From the NCBI GenBank assembly GCA_016720855.1, contig JADKJU010000005.1:248001-312000 (forward strand): a DNA stretch of 64,000 bases, given 5' to 3'. The stretch's first letter is position 1; each line of letters starts with the position of its first letter. Below are positions 34,298 to 43,614 of the stretch, piece by piece. Both the position numbers and the translations under genes were made by a program. Below the pieces are notes generated by a model. The model saw only the letters and a program-made list of their open reading frames with translations. It was not told the DNA's origin and made no database searches. The stretch is from Betaproteobacteria bacterium. GTDB lineage: Bacteria > Pseudomonadota > Gammaproteobacteria > Burkholderiales > Usitatibacteraceae.

Positions 34298-35751
34298 ACG
34301 CCGCCGTGAGGCCCCCCAGCCGCCCCAGGTTCCGCGCCGAGGCCCTGCGCATCGGCGGCGAGCGCGTCGCACGCGATCGCGTGATCGAGGTGAGGAACCC
34401 GTACACCGGCGAGGTCGTGGGCACCGTCCCCAGGGCCTCCGTCGAGGACGTGCGCCGCGCCTTCGCGATCGCGCGCGCGTACCGCGCCACGCTCTCGCGC
34501 CACGAGCGCTCCAGCCTCCTCCTCAGGGCCGCCGCCCTTCTTCGTGCCCGGGTCGACGAGGCTTCGGACCTGATCACGCTCGAGTCGGGCCTGTGCAAGA
34601 AGGACACGGTCTACGAAGTGGGTCGCGTGTGCGATGTGCTGACCTTCGCCGCGATGGAAGCGCTCAGGGACGACGGCCAGTCGTTCTCCTGCGACCTCAC
34701 GCCGCACGGCAGGAAGCGCCGCGTCTTCACGCGACGCGATCCGCTGATAGGCGTCATCTCGGCCATCACGCCGTTCAACCACCCGATGAACCAGGTGGCG
34801 CACAAGGTCGCGCCGTCGGTGGCGACCAACAACCGGATCGTGCTCAAGCCCACCGAGAAGACGCCACTGTCGGCGCTGTATCTCGCGGACCTGCTCTACG
34901 AGGCCGGCCTGCCGCCCGAGATGCTCCAGGTCGTGACGGGCGACCCGCGCGAGATCGCGGACGAGCTCATCACCAACGAGCACGCCGACATGGTCACCTT
35001 CACCGGCGGCGTCGCCATCGGCAAGCACATCGCCCGGACGGCCGGTTACCGCCGCGTGTGCCTCGAACTGGGCGGCAACGACCCGGTCATCGTCATGGAG
35101 GACGCCGACATCGAGGAGGCCGCCGCGCTCGCTGCGCAGGGCTCCTACAAGAACAGCGGACAGCGCTGCACCGCCGTGAAACGCATGCTCGTCCACGAGA
35201 AGGTGGCCGACCGATTCGTCGAGCTCCTCGTCGAGAAGACGAAGGCCTGGACGTACGGCGACCCCTCCGATCCCGCCGTGGATATGGGTACGGTCATCGA
35301 CGAAGCGGCGGCGAGGACCTTCGAGGCACGCGTGAACGAGGCCATCGCGCAAGGCGCGCGGCTGCTCGCCGGCAACGAGCGCCGCGGCGCGCTCTATTCC
35401 CCCACCGTGATCGACCGCGTCATGCCGGAAATGACCGTCGTCCGCGAGGAGACCTTCGGCCCCGTCTCCCCCGTGATGCGCTTCTCGTCGATCGACGAAG
35501 CGATCGCTCTTTCAAACGCGACGGCCTTCGGGCTCTCTTCGGGCGTGTTCACCAACCGCCTGGACTACATCGCGCGCTTCATCGCGGAGCTCAACGTGGG
35601 CTCGGTCAACGTGCGCGAGGTGCCCGGCTACCGGCTCGAGCTCACGCCCTTCGGCGGCATCAAGGACTCGGGCCTGGGCTACAAGGAAGGCGTGCAGGAG
35701 GCGATGAAGAGCTTCACGAACCTGAAGACATTCAGCCTCCCGGCGTTCTGA
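34294..35751 (+). CDS. phnY: Phosphonoacetaldehyde dehydrogenase
   Basis: A 485-residue aldehyde dehydrogenase that oxidises phosphonoacetaldehyde to phosphonoacetate with NAD. Active-site residues: Asn in ITPFNHPMNQ, Glu in LELGGNDPVIVMEDAD and the nucleophile Cys in NSGQRCTAVKRML. Stretches such as ESGLCKKDTVYEVGRVCDVL, RKRRVFTRRDPLIGVISAITPF and NVREVPGYRLELTPFGGIKDSGLGYKEGV are typical of PhnY rather than generic dehydrogenases. With PhnW and PhnA it completes the PhnWYA route. It is translationally coupled to the GntR gene. Confidence 0.94.
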   Translation: MNAAVRPPSRPRFRAEALRIGGERVARDRVIEVRNPYTGEVVGTVPRASVEDVRRAFAIARAYRATLSRHERSSLLLRAAALLRARVDEASDLITLESGLCKKDTVYEVGRVCDVLTFAAMEALRDDGQSFSCDLTPHGRKRRVFTRRDPLIGVISAITPFNHPMNQVAHKVAPSVATNNRIVLKPTEKTPLSALYLADLLYEAGLPPEMLQVVTGDPREIADELITNEHADMVTFTGGVAIGKHIARTAGYRRVCLELGGNDPVIVMEDADIEEAAALAAQGSYKNSGQRCTAVKRMLVHEKVADRFVELLVEKTKAWTYGDPSDPAVDMGTVIDEAAARTFEARVNEAIAQGARLLAGNERRGALYSPTVIDRVMPEMTVVREETFGPVSPVMRFSSIDEAIALSNATAFGLSSGVFTNRLDYIARFIAELNVGSVNVREVPGYRLELTPFGGIKDSGLGYKEGVQEAMKSFTNLKTFSLPAF

Positions 35752-35871
35752 ATGCTTCCGGACCGGCGTCAAAGTGTCATAATCGGCGACTCGAGCCCGA
35801 CCGCAAGCTCGCCAAAGTGAGGTGATCCTTTCCGAGGGACAGTCGTCCCGACGAAGTCGCAAGCGACCGCA

Positions 35872-37578
35872 GTGCAGACACTCCTCAATCTTCTCGCCAG
35901 CGTGGCCCTGCTCGTCTGGGGCACGCACATCGTGCGCACGGGCATCCTGCGCGTCTACGGCGCCGACCTGCGGCGCGTGCTGTCGAAGAGCGTCTCCAGC
36001 CGCGGCTCGGCCTTCCTCGCGGGGCTCGGCGTCACCAGCCTCGTGCAGTCCTCGAGCGCAACCGCGCTCATCACCAGCGGCTTCGTCTCGCAGGAACTCA
36101 TCGCGCTCGCCCCGGCTCTTGCCATCATGCTGGGCGCCGACGTGGGCACCTCGCTCATGGCGCAGGTGTTTTCGCTGGATCTCTCGTGGCTTTCGCCGCT
36201 CGCCATCTTCTTCGGCGTGATCTTCTTCCTCACGCGCAGGAACACCAAGGCCGGGCAGATCGGCCGCGTGTCGATAGGGCTCGGTCTCATCATCCTCGCC
36301 CTGCAGCTCATCCAGGCGGCCGCGAAGCCCATCGTGTCGGCCGCGGGAACGAAGGTGCTGTTCGACTCCCTGACGGGCGACCCGATGCTCGACATGCTGA
36401 TCGGCGCGCTGTTCGCCCTGTTCTCGTGGTCGAGCCTGGCGGTGGTGCTGCTCTCGGCCACGCTCGCCGCCACGAGCGTCATCTCGGTGCCCGTCGCGAT
36501 GTGCCTCGTGCTGGGCGCAAACCTGGGCAGTGGCGCGCTCACGGTCTTCGCGACGATGGGCACGCCGGGCGGAGGGCGGCGGGTCGCCTTCGGCAACCTG
36601 CTCTTCAAGCTGGTCGGCTGCCTGGTGTTCTCGTTGGCCCTGCCGCTGGCGCTGCAGGCCATCGCGCATTTCGACGCCGACCCGCGCCGGCAGGTGCTGC
36701 ACTTCCACGTGATGTTCAACGTGATCCTGGCCGGCGGCTTCATCTTCTTCACCGACTCCATCGCGCGCCTGCTGGAGAAGTGGCTCCCGGAAACCGCCGG
36801 CAGCGGCACCGTCACCGCCGAGCCCCGCCACCTCGACGGCGGCGCGCTCGATACGCCGACGCTGGCCCTTGCCAATGCCGCGCGCGAGACGCTCAGGATC
36901 GGCGACATCGTCGAGCAGATGCTCAACGGCATGCTGGAAGTGCTGCGCACCAACGACGAGAAGCGGGTCGACGAGCTGATCCGCCTCGACGACGACGTCG
37001 ACCGCCTCTACACCGCGGTGAAGCTCTACCTCACCCAGATCAGCCGCGAGGCGCTGGACGAAAAGGACGGCCGGCGCTGGGCCGAGATCATCTCGCTCAC
37101 CATCAACCTGGAGCACGTGGGCGACGTGATCGAGCGCATCCTCGTCGACATCAAGGACAAGAAGATCGCGCACCGGCTCTCGTTCTCGGAAGCGGGGATG
37201 CAGGAACTCGCCGACCTGCATGCGAAGCTGGTGGCGAACCTGCGCCTGGGACTGTCGGTCTTCCTCACCGGGGACGTGAGGAGCGCGCAGATGCTCCTCG
37301 AGGAAAAGGAGAAGTTCCGCGACCTCGAGCGCTCCTACGCGAGCCAGCACCTCGACCGCCTCTCGGTCCAGTCGGTGCAGTCCATCGAGACGAGCTCGCT
37401 GCACCTGGACATCATCAGCGACATGCGCCGCATCAATTCCTTCTTCTGCTCGACCGCCTACCCGATCCTCGAGCAGGCGGGGCAGCTGAGGAAGAGTCGG
37501 CTCAGGCCCGCCACAGCGGCCGGCGACGCCACGGGCGCCTTTACCGCCAAGACCGACCTGGCTCGCGGGGCCAAGTAA
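35872..37578 (+). CDS. Na/Pi cotransporter family protein with PhoU-like domain
   Basis: A 568-residue protein with about eight helices followed by a cytoplasmic helical domain. GVTSLVQSSSATALITSGFVSQ holds the QSSS motif of sodium-phosphate symporters (NptA/YjbB); the second repeat is degenerate (LFSWSSLAVVLLSATLAATSV). Residues from about 330 on (LANAARETLRIGDIVEQMLNGMLEVLRTNDEKRVDELIRLDDDVDRLYTAVKLYLTQIS) form a PhoU-like helical bundle. E. coli YjbB exports phosphate, so this protein may relieve excess Pi set free from phosphonates. Start is GTG 35872, 120 bases after phnY; the ATG-less gap shows CATAAT (35778) as a possible -10. Confidence 0.88.
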   Translation: MQTLLNLLASVALLVWGTHIVRTGILRVYGADLRRVLSKSVSSRGSAFLAGLGVTSLVQSSSATALITSGFVSQELIALAPALAIMLGADVGTSLMAQVFSLDLSWLSPLAIFFGVIFFLTRRNTKAGQIGRVSIGLGLIILALQLIQAAAKPIVSAAGTKVLFDSLTGDPMLDMLIGALFALFSWSSLAVVLLSATLAATSVISVPVAMCLVLGANLGSGALTVFATMGTPGGGRRVAFGNLLFKLVGCLVFSLALPLALQAIAHFDADPRRQVLHFHVMFNVILAGGFIFFTDSIARLLEKWLPETAGSGTVTAEPRHLDGGALDTPTLALANAARETLRIGDIVEQMLNGMLEVLRTNDEKRVDELIRLDDDVDRLYTAVKLYLTQISREALDEKDGRRWAEIISLTINLEHVGDVIERILVDIKDKKIAHRLSFSEAGMQELADLHAKLVANLRLGLSVFLTGDVRSAQMLLEEKEKFRDLERSYASQHLDRLSVQSVQSIETSSLHLDIISDMRRINSFFCSTAYPILEQAGQLRKSRLRPATAAGDATGAFTAKTDLARGAK

Positions 37579-37613
37579 CACCGCGGCCGGCGCTATCCGG
37601 GCCGGGACCCTCC

Positions 37614-39467
37614 TCAGGCCCGGTCGGGAACAGCCCGCCGCAGCGCACCCCATTGCAGCGCCGCCACCAGCCCGAGCAGGCCCAGGCCGGCGGCATCGGT
37701 GACGAGGCCCGGCTTGATGAGCAGGAACGCCGCCGCCGCGAGGAGGAATCGCTGCCACAGGACGAGATGCCCGAGCAGGTAGCCGTAGAGGGAGGCGGCC
37801 AGCGCCATGACGCCCAGGACGGCGGTGCCGGTGGCGAGCGCGATGGTCCCCCAGTCGCCGATGGCCAGGAGCGCCGGCTCGTAGACGAACATGAAGGGCA
37901 CGATGAAGCCGGCGGCCGCGATGCGCACCGACTCGAATCCCGCGCGCCACATGTTGGCCTTCGCAAGCGCCGCCGCCGCGAAGACGGCCAGCGCCACCGG
38001 CGGGGTGATCGCGGAAAGCACCGCGAAGTAGAGCGCGAACATATGCGCCGCGGGTGTGACCACGCCCAGCTTGACCAGCGCCGGCACGAGGAGCGACACC
38101 ATCACGATGTAGGCCGGGGTCGTGGGCATGCCCATGCCCAGCACGATTCCGGCCATCGCGGTGAGGACCAGCGCGAGGATGAGGCTGTTCTGCGCCAGCG
38201 CGATGACGATCTGCGTGAAGGTGATGCCGAGCCCGGTGAGGGAGATGACGCCGATCACGATACCGGCGCAGGCGCAGGCCATCGCGACCGAGAGCGCGTC
38301 CCGGGAGCCGCCTTCTAGCGCCTCCAGGACCGTGCGCCAGGAGATGCCCTCGCGTGTGCTCCTGCGCATGAGGGCGACCGGAATGGTCGCGACCGTGCCG
38401 ACGAGCGCGCAAAGCGGCGCGCTGTACGACATCGACATGCCGGCAAGAACCAGCAGGATGGGGATGAAGAGGTGGCCGCGCTCCTTCATCACCGCGACGA
38501 AGCGCGGAAGCTCGGCACGCGGCACGCCCACGAGGCCGACGCGCTTCGCCTCGAAGTGGACCGCGAAGAAGAGCGCCACGTAGAAGAGCAGTGCCGGGAT
38601 CCACGCCCAGACGGTGACCTGGAAGTAGCTCACCGCGAGATATTCGGCCATGACGAAGGCCGCGGCACCCATGATCGGGGGCATGATCTGCCCGCCCGTG
38701 GAGGCGCTCGCCTCCACCGCCGCGGCGAACGGCGCCCGGAAGCCGGTCTTCTTCATGAGCGGGATGGTGATCGGCCCGTCCACCATCACGTTCGCGACGG
38801 CGCTGCCGGAGATGGTGCCGAACAGGCTCGAGCTCACGATCGCGACCTTGCCCGGCCCGCCCGCCGTGTGCCCGGTGAGCGAGAGCGCGAAGTCCATGAA
38901 TAGCCTGCCCGTGCCGCTCTTCTCCATGAAGGCGCCGAAGAGCACGAAGACGATCACGTACGAGGCGGATACGCCCAGCGTCGAGCCGAAAATGCCGTCG
39001 GTGGACAGGTACATCTGCTCGAGCAGCACCTGCATCTTGATGCCCGAGTAGAAGACGGCGTAGGCGAGGAACACGAGCGCGGTGAGGGGCAGGGACCACC
39101 CGATCACCCGCCGCGTCGCATCGAGCACCAGGATGACCGTGAGCACCGCCATCGCCTTGTCCCAGGCGCTCAGGTCGTCGATGTAGATGATGCGATTGAC
39201 GATGTACTGGTAGTTGACGAAGAGGTAGCCGACCACCAGTGCCGCGGCGGCGATCAGAGCCAGGTCCAGCCCGAGGAGACGACGCGGGCCCCCGCGCTTT
39301 CCGCCGGCCGGGAAGAGCAGGAAGACGAGGACGAGCGCGAACAGGAGGTGCGTGCCGCGGAAGATCATCGCCTCGGGAGGCGCGGAGGCCGCGAACCACA
39401 TGTGGTAGAGCGACATCGCGACCGCGATGCCGCCCGTGGCCCAGCGCAGCGCTGCCGTCATCGACAC
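37614..39467 (-). CDS. TRAP transporter fused permease (TAXI type, 4TM-12TM)
   Basis: A 617-residue membrane protein combining the small and large TRAP permeases. The large part starts near residue 110 (TRRVIGWSLPLTALVFLAYAVFYSG) with GTISGSAVANVMVDGPITIPLMKKTGFRAPFAAAVEASASTGGQIMPPIMGAAAFVMAEYL, highly typical of the fused TAXI permeases, and GMGMPTTPAYIVMVSLLVPAL later. It is convergent with the Na/Pi gene and lies 15 bases after the TAXI binding protein gene. The substrate (often glutamate, dicarboxylates or similar) cannot be read. Confidence 0.93.
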   Translation of the reverse strand: MSMTAALRWATGGIAVAMSLYHMWFAASAPPEAMIFRGTHLLFALVLVFLLFPAGGKRGGPRRLLGLDLALIAAAALVVGYLFVNYQYIVNRIIYIDDLSAWDKAMAVLTVILVLDATRRVIGWSLPLTALVFLAYAVFYSGIKMQVLLEQMYLSTDGIFGSTLGVSASYVIVFVLFGAFMEKSGTGRLFMDFALSLTGHTAGGPGKVAIVSSSLFGTISGSAVANVMVDGPITIPLMKKTGFRAPFAAAVEASASTGGQIMPPIMGAAAFVMAEYLAVSYFQVTVWAWIPALLFYVALFFAVHFEAKRVGLVGVPRAELPRFVAVMKERGHLFIPILLVLAGMSMSYSAPLCALVGTVATIPVALMRRSTREGISWRTVLEALEGGSRDALSVAMACACAGIVIGVISLTGLGITFTQIVIALAQNSLILALVLTAMAGIVLGMGMPTTPAYIVMVSLLVPALVKLGVVTPAAHMFALYFAVLSAITPPVALAVFAAAALAKANMWRAGFESVRIAAAGFIVPFMFVYEPALLAIGDWGTIALATGTAVLGVMALAASLYGYLLGHLVLWQRFLLAAAAFLLIKPGLVTDAAGLGLLGLVAALQWGALRRAVPDRA

Positions 39468-39482
39468 GGCCGCACTCCTGCG

Positions 39483-40421
39483 CTACATCGCCCCGACTTC
39501 CTTGTAGTACTTCACCGCGCCGGGGTGGAACGGGACGCCGATGTCCTCCGCCATCATCTTCGGGGTGAGGCCGGTCATGGCCTTGTTGATCGCGGCCATG
39601 TCGGCCACGTTGGCGGCCATGGCCTTCACCATCGCGTACACCTGCTGCTCGGGAAGGCTGCAGGCGACGACGAGGTGCGCGGAATAGACGATCGCGGGCA
39701 CGTCCTGGTCCTGCTTCGGGTATGTGCCGCCCTTGATGACGCCCTTCACGTAGCCGGGGTTCATTCTGCGCATCGCCGCGACGATCTCGTCCGTCACCGG
39801 CACCATCCTGATGTCGCGCCCCGAGGCGACGTCCATCACCGAGGAGGCGGGAATCGTCGTGCCGAGCGTGAACACCTGCGCGTGGCCGTCCTTCATGAGC
39901 GCCGCCGCGTCCGTGTAGCTGTTGACGAAGCTCACCTTTGCGCTCTGGTAGGAGAGCCCGACGGACTGCAGGATCTGCTGCGAGATGAGCTCCGCGGTGT
40001 TGCCCTTCGGCTGCACCGCGATCGACTTCCCCTTGAGGTCGGCGATGCCCTTGACGCCGCTGTCCGCGAGCGCCACCACCTGGAAGTACTGCGGGTAGAG
40101 GTTCGCGAGCTGGCAGGCCTTGGTGACCTTCTGCGGGTACGGCGGGCGCCCGTGGACGCCGTCGACCGAGGTGATGCTGTTGCCGAAGCCCACGTCGGCC
40201 TTGCCCTCGTCCACGCCGCGGATGTTGGCGATGCCGGCGCCGGGGCTGGTCTGGACCTGGAGGCCGGGGATCGCCTTCTCCCACATGCTCTTGAGCTGGC
40301 CGCCGAGCGGCACCCAGACTCCGCCCTGCGGGCCTGTCATCAGGCGGATCGTCTGCGCCTGCGAGGCGCCGGCGGTGAATGCGGCGGCGACAGCCACCGC
40401 GAGGGAAAGCCTGCGGATCAT
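39483..40421 (-). CDS. TAXI-family TRAP substrate-binding protein
   Basis: A 312-residue periplasmic protein with a Sec signal (MIRRLSLAVAVAAAFTAGASQAQ). The TAXI fold is recognisable from IRLMTGPQGGVWVPLGGQLKSMWEKAIPGLQVQTSPGAGIANIRGVDEGKADVGFGNS and KSIAVQPKGNTAELISQQILQSVG. It supplies substrate to the fused permease encoded next. It is divergent from the glutamine-synthetase-like gene, with 181 bases between starts in which I see no convincing promoter. Confidence 0.92.
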   Translation of the reverse strand: MIRRLSLAVAVAAAFTAGASQAQTIRLMTGPQGGVWVPLGGQLKSMWEKAIPGLQVQTSPGAGIANIRGVDEGKADVGFGNSITSVDGVHGRPPYPQKVTKACQLANLYPQYFQVVALADSGVKGIADLKGKSIAVQPKGNTAELISQQILQSVGLSYQSAKVSFVNSYTDAAALMKDGHAQVFTLGTTIPASSVMDVASGRDIRMVPVTDEIVAAMRRMNPGYVKGVIKGGTYPKQDQDVPAIVYSAHLVVACSLPEQQVYAMVKAMAANVADMAAINKAMTGLTPKMMAEDIGVPFHPGAVKYYKEVGAM

Positions 40422-40602
40422 GATGTGCTCCTCCGTATTGTCGGTTGTCGTTCCGTGTAGGCCCTAGACTTGACCGCGCGAGTATCGCACAGGGTCCGGG
40501 GCGGCCGCATTGCGCCAGGCGGCCCCGTCGCGTTCCGCCCGGGACGCCATCGGCAGCGATCCCGGGGACCGCTACACTGTCTCCTTTCGCCAGGAGCCGC
40601 CC

Positions 40603-41982
40603 ATGAAGAAGCTCGCAGGTTCGCCTCGCGACGCCGCAGCCATCGTCGAGGCCATCCGCAAGTCGCCGCTCGGCAAGGTGAAGGTCGCCGTGTCGGACAT
40701 CGACGGCATCCTGCGCGGCAAGCTCCTGCACAAGGACAAATTCCTCGCCGCCGTCGAGGGCGGCTTCGGCTTCTGCGACGTGGTGTTCGGCTGGGACTCG
40801 GGCGACCAGTGCTACGACAACACGAAGCTCACCGGCTGGCACCACGGCTTTCCCGATGCGATGGTGAGGCTGGACCTCAACACCTACCGCACCGTGCCCT
40901 GGGACGGCGGCATCCCCTTCTTCCTCGGGCACTTTGTGAAGGCGGACGGCTCTCCTCTCCCGATCTGCCCGCGCCAGGTGCTACGCCGCGTGCTTGCGCG
41001 TGCGGAAAAGATGGGCTTCGCCGCAATGGTCGGCTCCGAGTACGAGTTCTTCAACTTCGCCGAGACGCCGCAGAGCTGGGCCGCCAAGAAGGGCGTGGGG
41101 CCGGAGCCGATCACGCAAGGCATGTTCGGCTATTCGCTGCTGCGCACCAACGCCAATCGCGAGTACTTCAATGCCCTCATGGACGACCTGGGCACCTTCG
41201 GCATCCCCATCGAGGGCCTGCACACGGAAACCGGCCCGGGCGTGTACGAGGCGGCGATCATGTTCTCGGAAGCGCTGGAGGCGGCGGACCGCGCGCTCCT
41301 CTTCAAGACGGGAGCCAAGGAGATCGGCGCGCGCTTCGGCATCATGCCGTCCTTCATGGCCAAGTGGAGCCAGCAGTATCCGGGTTGCTCCGGTCACCTG
41401 CACCAGAGCCTTTCCGACGGGAAGAAAAACCTCTTCTCCGACGCGAAGGGCCGCCACGGCGGCATGTCGAAGCTCTTCGAGAGCTACCTCGCGGGCCAGA
41501 TTGCCGCACTCATGGAAATGGCACCGATGTACTGGCCGACCGTGAATTCCTACAAGCGCCTCGTTGATGGCTTCTGGGCGCCGGTGAAGCCGACCTGGGG
41601 CGTGGACAACCGCACCGCCAGCTTCCGCGTCATTTCCGGCAGCCCCAAGGCGACGCGCCTGGAGACGCGCTGCCCCGGCGCCGACATGAACCCCTACCTC
41701 GCCACGGCCGCGGTGATCGCCGCCGGGCTGCACGGCGTGGAGAAGGGCTTGAAGCTCACCGCGAAACCCGTCCACGGCACCAACGAAGGCGCGGAGAACA
41801 TCCCGCGCGCACCGCGCACGCTCATCGAGACCACGCGCATCTTCCGCGACTCCAAGGTCGCCCGCGACTGGTTCGGCGACGACTTCGTGGACCACTTCGC
41901 CGCCACGCGCGAATGGGAATGGCGCCAGTGGCTGGACGCCGTGACCGACTGGGAATTGAAGCGCTACTTCGAGATCATCTAG
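40603..41982 (+). CDS. Glutamine-synthetase family ligase (possible gamma-glutamylamide synthetase)
   Basis: A 459-residue glutamine-synthetase-fold enzyme. The N-terminal beta-grasp region KVKVAVSDIDGILRGKLLHKDKF and catalytic parts VGSEYEFFNF, EGLHTETGPGVYEAAI, GCSGHLHQSLSDGKKN and NRTASFRVISGSPKATRLETRCPGADMNPYLATAA are present. It differs from GlnA in the ammonium and adenylylation regions, as do the PuuA/GlnA3-like enzymes that join glutamate to amines. ATG 40603 follows AGGAG at 8 bases. With the PuuD-like hydrolase and aldehyde dehydrogenase nearby it suggests gamma-glutamylation of an amine. Confidence 0.85.
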   Translation: MKKLAGSPRDAAAIVEAIRKSPLGKVKVAVSDIDGILRGKLLHKDKFLAAVEGGFGFCDVVFGWDSGDQCYDNTKLTGWHHGFPDAMVRLDLNTYRTVPWDGGIPFFLGHFVKADGSPLPICPRQVLRRVLARAEKMGFAAMVGSEYEFFNFAETPQSWAAKKGVGPEPITQGMFGYSLLRTNANREYFNALMDDLGTFGIPIEGLHTETGPGVYEAAIMFSEALEAADRALLFKTGAKEIGARFGIMPSFMAKWSQQYPGCSGHLHQSLSDGKKNLFSDAKGRHGGMSKLFESYLAGQIAALMEMAPMYWPTVNSYKRLVDGFWAPVKPTWGVDNRTASFRVISGSPKATRLETRCPGADMNPYLATAAVIAAGLHGVEKGLKLTAKPVHGTNEGAENIPRAPRTLIETTRIFRDSKVARDWFGDDFVDHFAATREWEWRQWLDAVTDWELKRYFEII

Positions 41983-42003
41983 CGCGGTTGCGATGCGACG
42001 CGC

Positions 42004-43614
42004 CTAGCGGTACTCCGCCCGCCATTTCGCAACCTCCGAGAGCAGGCCCTCGGGTCGCTCGACGATCACCTCGGGCTCCCCGTCGAGCACGCGGCCGCGC
42101 TCCGCATCGAGGCAGATCGTCTCCCCTTCACGAAGCGTGCGCGTGCCCAGCATGATCGCGCGCGCCTTCTCGTCGATGCGCAGGGTGGTACAGCCCACCA
42201 GGCAGACCTTGCCCATCTGCCGCGCGACCACCGCGGCGTGGGACGTGCGCCCTCCCCGCGCGGTCAGCACGCCGGCGGCCAACGCGATGCCGGCGATGTC
42301 CTCCGTACTGGTGTCGTTTCTCACGAGAATGACCGGCCCGCCGGCGGCAAGCCTCTCGCACGCCTTCGTGTCGAGCGCGATGGCGCCCACCGCGAGCCCG
42401 ATGCTGGCGGGCTGCGCGAACGCGAGGGCCGCCTCGCCTTCGTCCGCGACGCGGCGGCGCTCGATCGCCGCCAGGTCGATGCCGTCGAGCCGGGCGAGCG
42501 CCTGCGCAGGCGTGCAAAGGCCCTCGCGCACCTGCTCGACCGCCATGCGCAGCGCCGCCCACGGCGTGCGCTTGGCCGTGCGCGACTGCAGCAGGTAGAG
42601 GCGTCCGTCTTGCACGGTGAACTCGAATTCCTGCGCATCGCCGAAGGTCGCCTCCAGCGTGTGGCGCAATTCGTCCAGCCGCTGCGCAACCTCGGGCAGC
42701 GCCACCGGAAGACGACCGGTGTCATTGACGGGATGCCGCCCCGACACCACATCCTCGCCCTGGGCGTTGAACAGGAAATCGAGATAGAGGCGGTTCTCGC
42801 CCGTGGAAGGGTCGCGCGTGAAGCCCACGCCGGAGCCCGATGTGCCCCCCGCGTTTCCGAACACCATGCGCTGAACCGTGACCGCGGTGCCGATCGCATG
42901 GTCGAGCCCGTGCAGCCGGCGGTACTCCTGCGCGCGCGCCGAATGCCACGAATCGAACACCGCGATCGTGGCCGCCTCGAGCTGCTCGCGCGGATCCTGC
43001 GGGAAGGCCGCCCCCGTCGTCTCCGCGAAGAGCTCCAGGTTCTCCGCCGTGAGCCGGGTGAGGCTCTCGAAATCGAGCTCGCGCGGGCCGGCCACGCCCG
43101 CCTGGGCGACTGCCGTCGCGGCCAGCTCGTCGAAGGCGGCACTATCGGCGCCATGGACGATCTGCGCGTACTGCTGCACGAGGCGCCGGTAGGAATCCCA
43201 AACCAGGCGCGGGTTCCCGGTGAGCCGCAGGAGCCCGCGCACGGTGCGGTCGCACAGCCCGATGTTGAGCACCGTGTCCATCATGCCGGGCATCGAAACC
43301 GGCGCTCCGGAGCGCACGGAAACGAGCAGGGGCCTTCTTTCGCCGCCGAACGACAGCCCGCAGGCCTGCTCCAGGCGACGCGACCACTCGCCGAGCGCGG
43401 CGTGAAGCGGCGCCCGGGCCTCCTCGGGATTGCGCTCGTGGAGCCGGCACCAGTCCGTTCCGAGCACGAAGGCATGCGGGACCGGCATCCCAGCCGCCGC
43501 CATCCGCTGCAGGTTGCAGGCCTTGAATCCCATCGCGTTTGCATTGCCCGGCACCGCACCGGCGTGGGGGATTCCGATGCCGAACACCGTGCAGGCGCTG
43601 TCGGGGGCGGTCAT
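42004..43614 (-). CDS. Pyruvate-phosphate-dikinase-like protein lacking the PEP/pyruvate barrel
   Basis: A 536-residue protein. Residues 1-340 form the ATP-grasp nucleotide-binding part of dikinases (LVSVRSGAPVSMPGMMDTVLNIGL, GTSGSGVGFTRDPSTGENRLYLDFLFNAQGEDVVSGRH, FEFTVQDGRLYLLQSRTAKRT). Residues 440-500 hold the swivelling phospho-His domain with TARGGRTSHAAVVARQMGKVCLVGC. A full PPDK has some 870 residues; the C-terminal PEP/pyruvate TIM barrel is absent. Like rifampin phosphotransferase, it could transfer phosphate to another acceptor. The stop and start overlap with the next upstream gene (ATGA), so both proteins are probably partners. Confidence 0.8.
   Translation of the reverse strand: MTAPDSACTVFGIGIPHAGAVPGNANAMGFKACNLQRMAAAGMPVPHAFVLGTDWCRLHERNPEEARAPLHAALGEWSRRLEQACGLSFGGERRPLLVSVRSGAPVSMPGMMDTVLNIGLCDRTVRGLLRLTGNPRLVWDSYRRLVQQYAQIVHGADSAAFDELAATAVAQAGVAGPRELDFESLTRLTAENLELFAETTGAAFPQDPREQLEAATIAVFDSWHSARAQEYRRLHGLDHAIGTAVTVQRMVFGNAGGTSGSGVGFTRDPSTGENRLYLDFLFNAQGEDVVSGRHPVNDTGRLPVALPEVAQRLDELRHTLEATFGDAQEFEFTVQDGRLYLLQSRTAKRTPWAALRMAVEQVREGLCTPAQALARLDGIDLAAIERRRVADEGEAALAFAQPASIGLAVGAIALDTKACERLAAGGPVILVRNDTSTEDIAGIALAAGVLTARGGRTSHAAVVARQMGKVCLVGCTTLRIDEKARAIMLGTRTLREGETICLDAERGRVLDGEPEVIVERPEGLLSEVAKWRAEYR

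Noticed and set aside
35763..35780. Possible Pho box before the Na/Pi cotransporter gene (CCGGCGT-CAAA-GTGTCAT)
   Set aside because: Only the second half matches well and it overlaps the presumed -10 CATAAT; spacing does not fit a PhoB-activated promoter.
35512..40932. A 1806-codon open frame on the minus strand
   Set aside because: It crosses the Na/Pi gene, TRAP genes and others in a wrong frame; the composition (Arg, Gly, Ala, His-rich) is that of antisense high-GC sequence and shows no domain.
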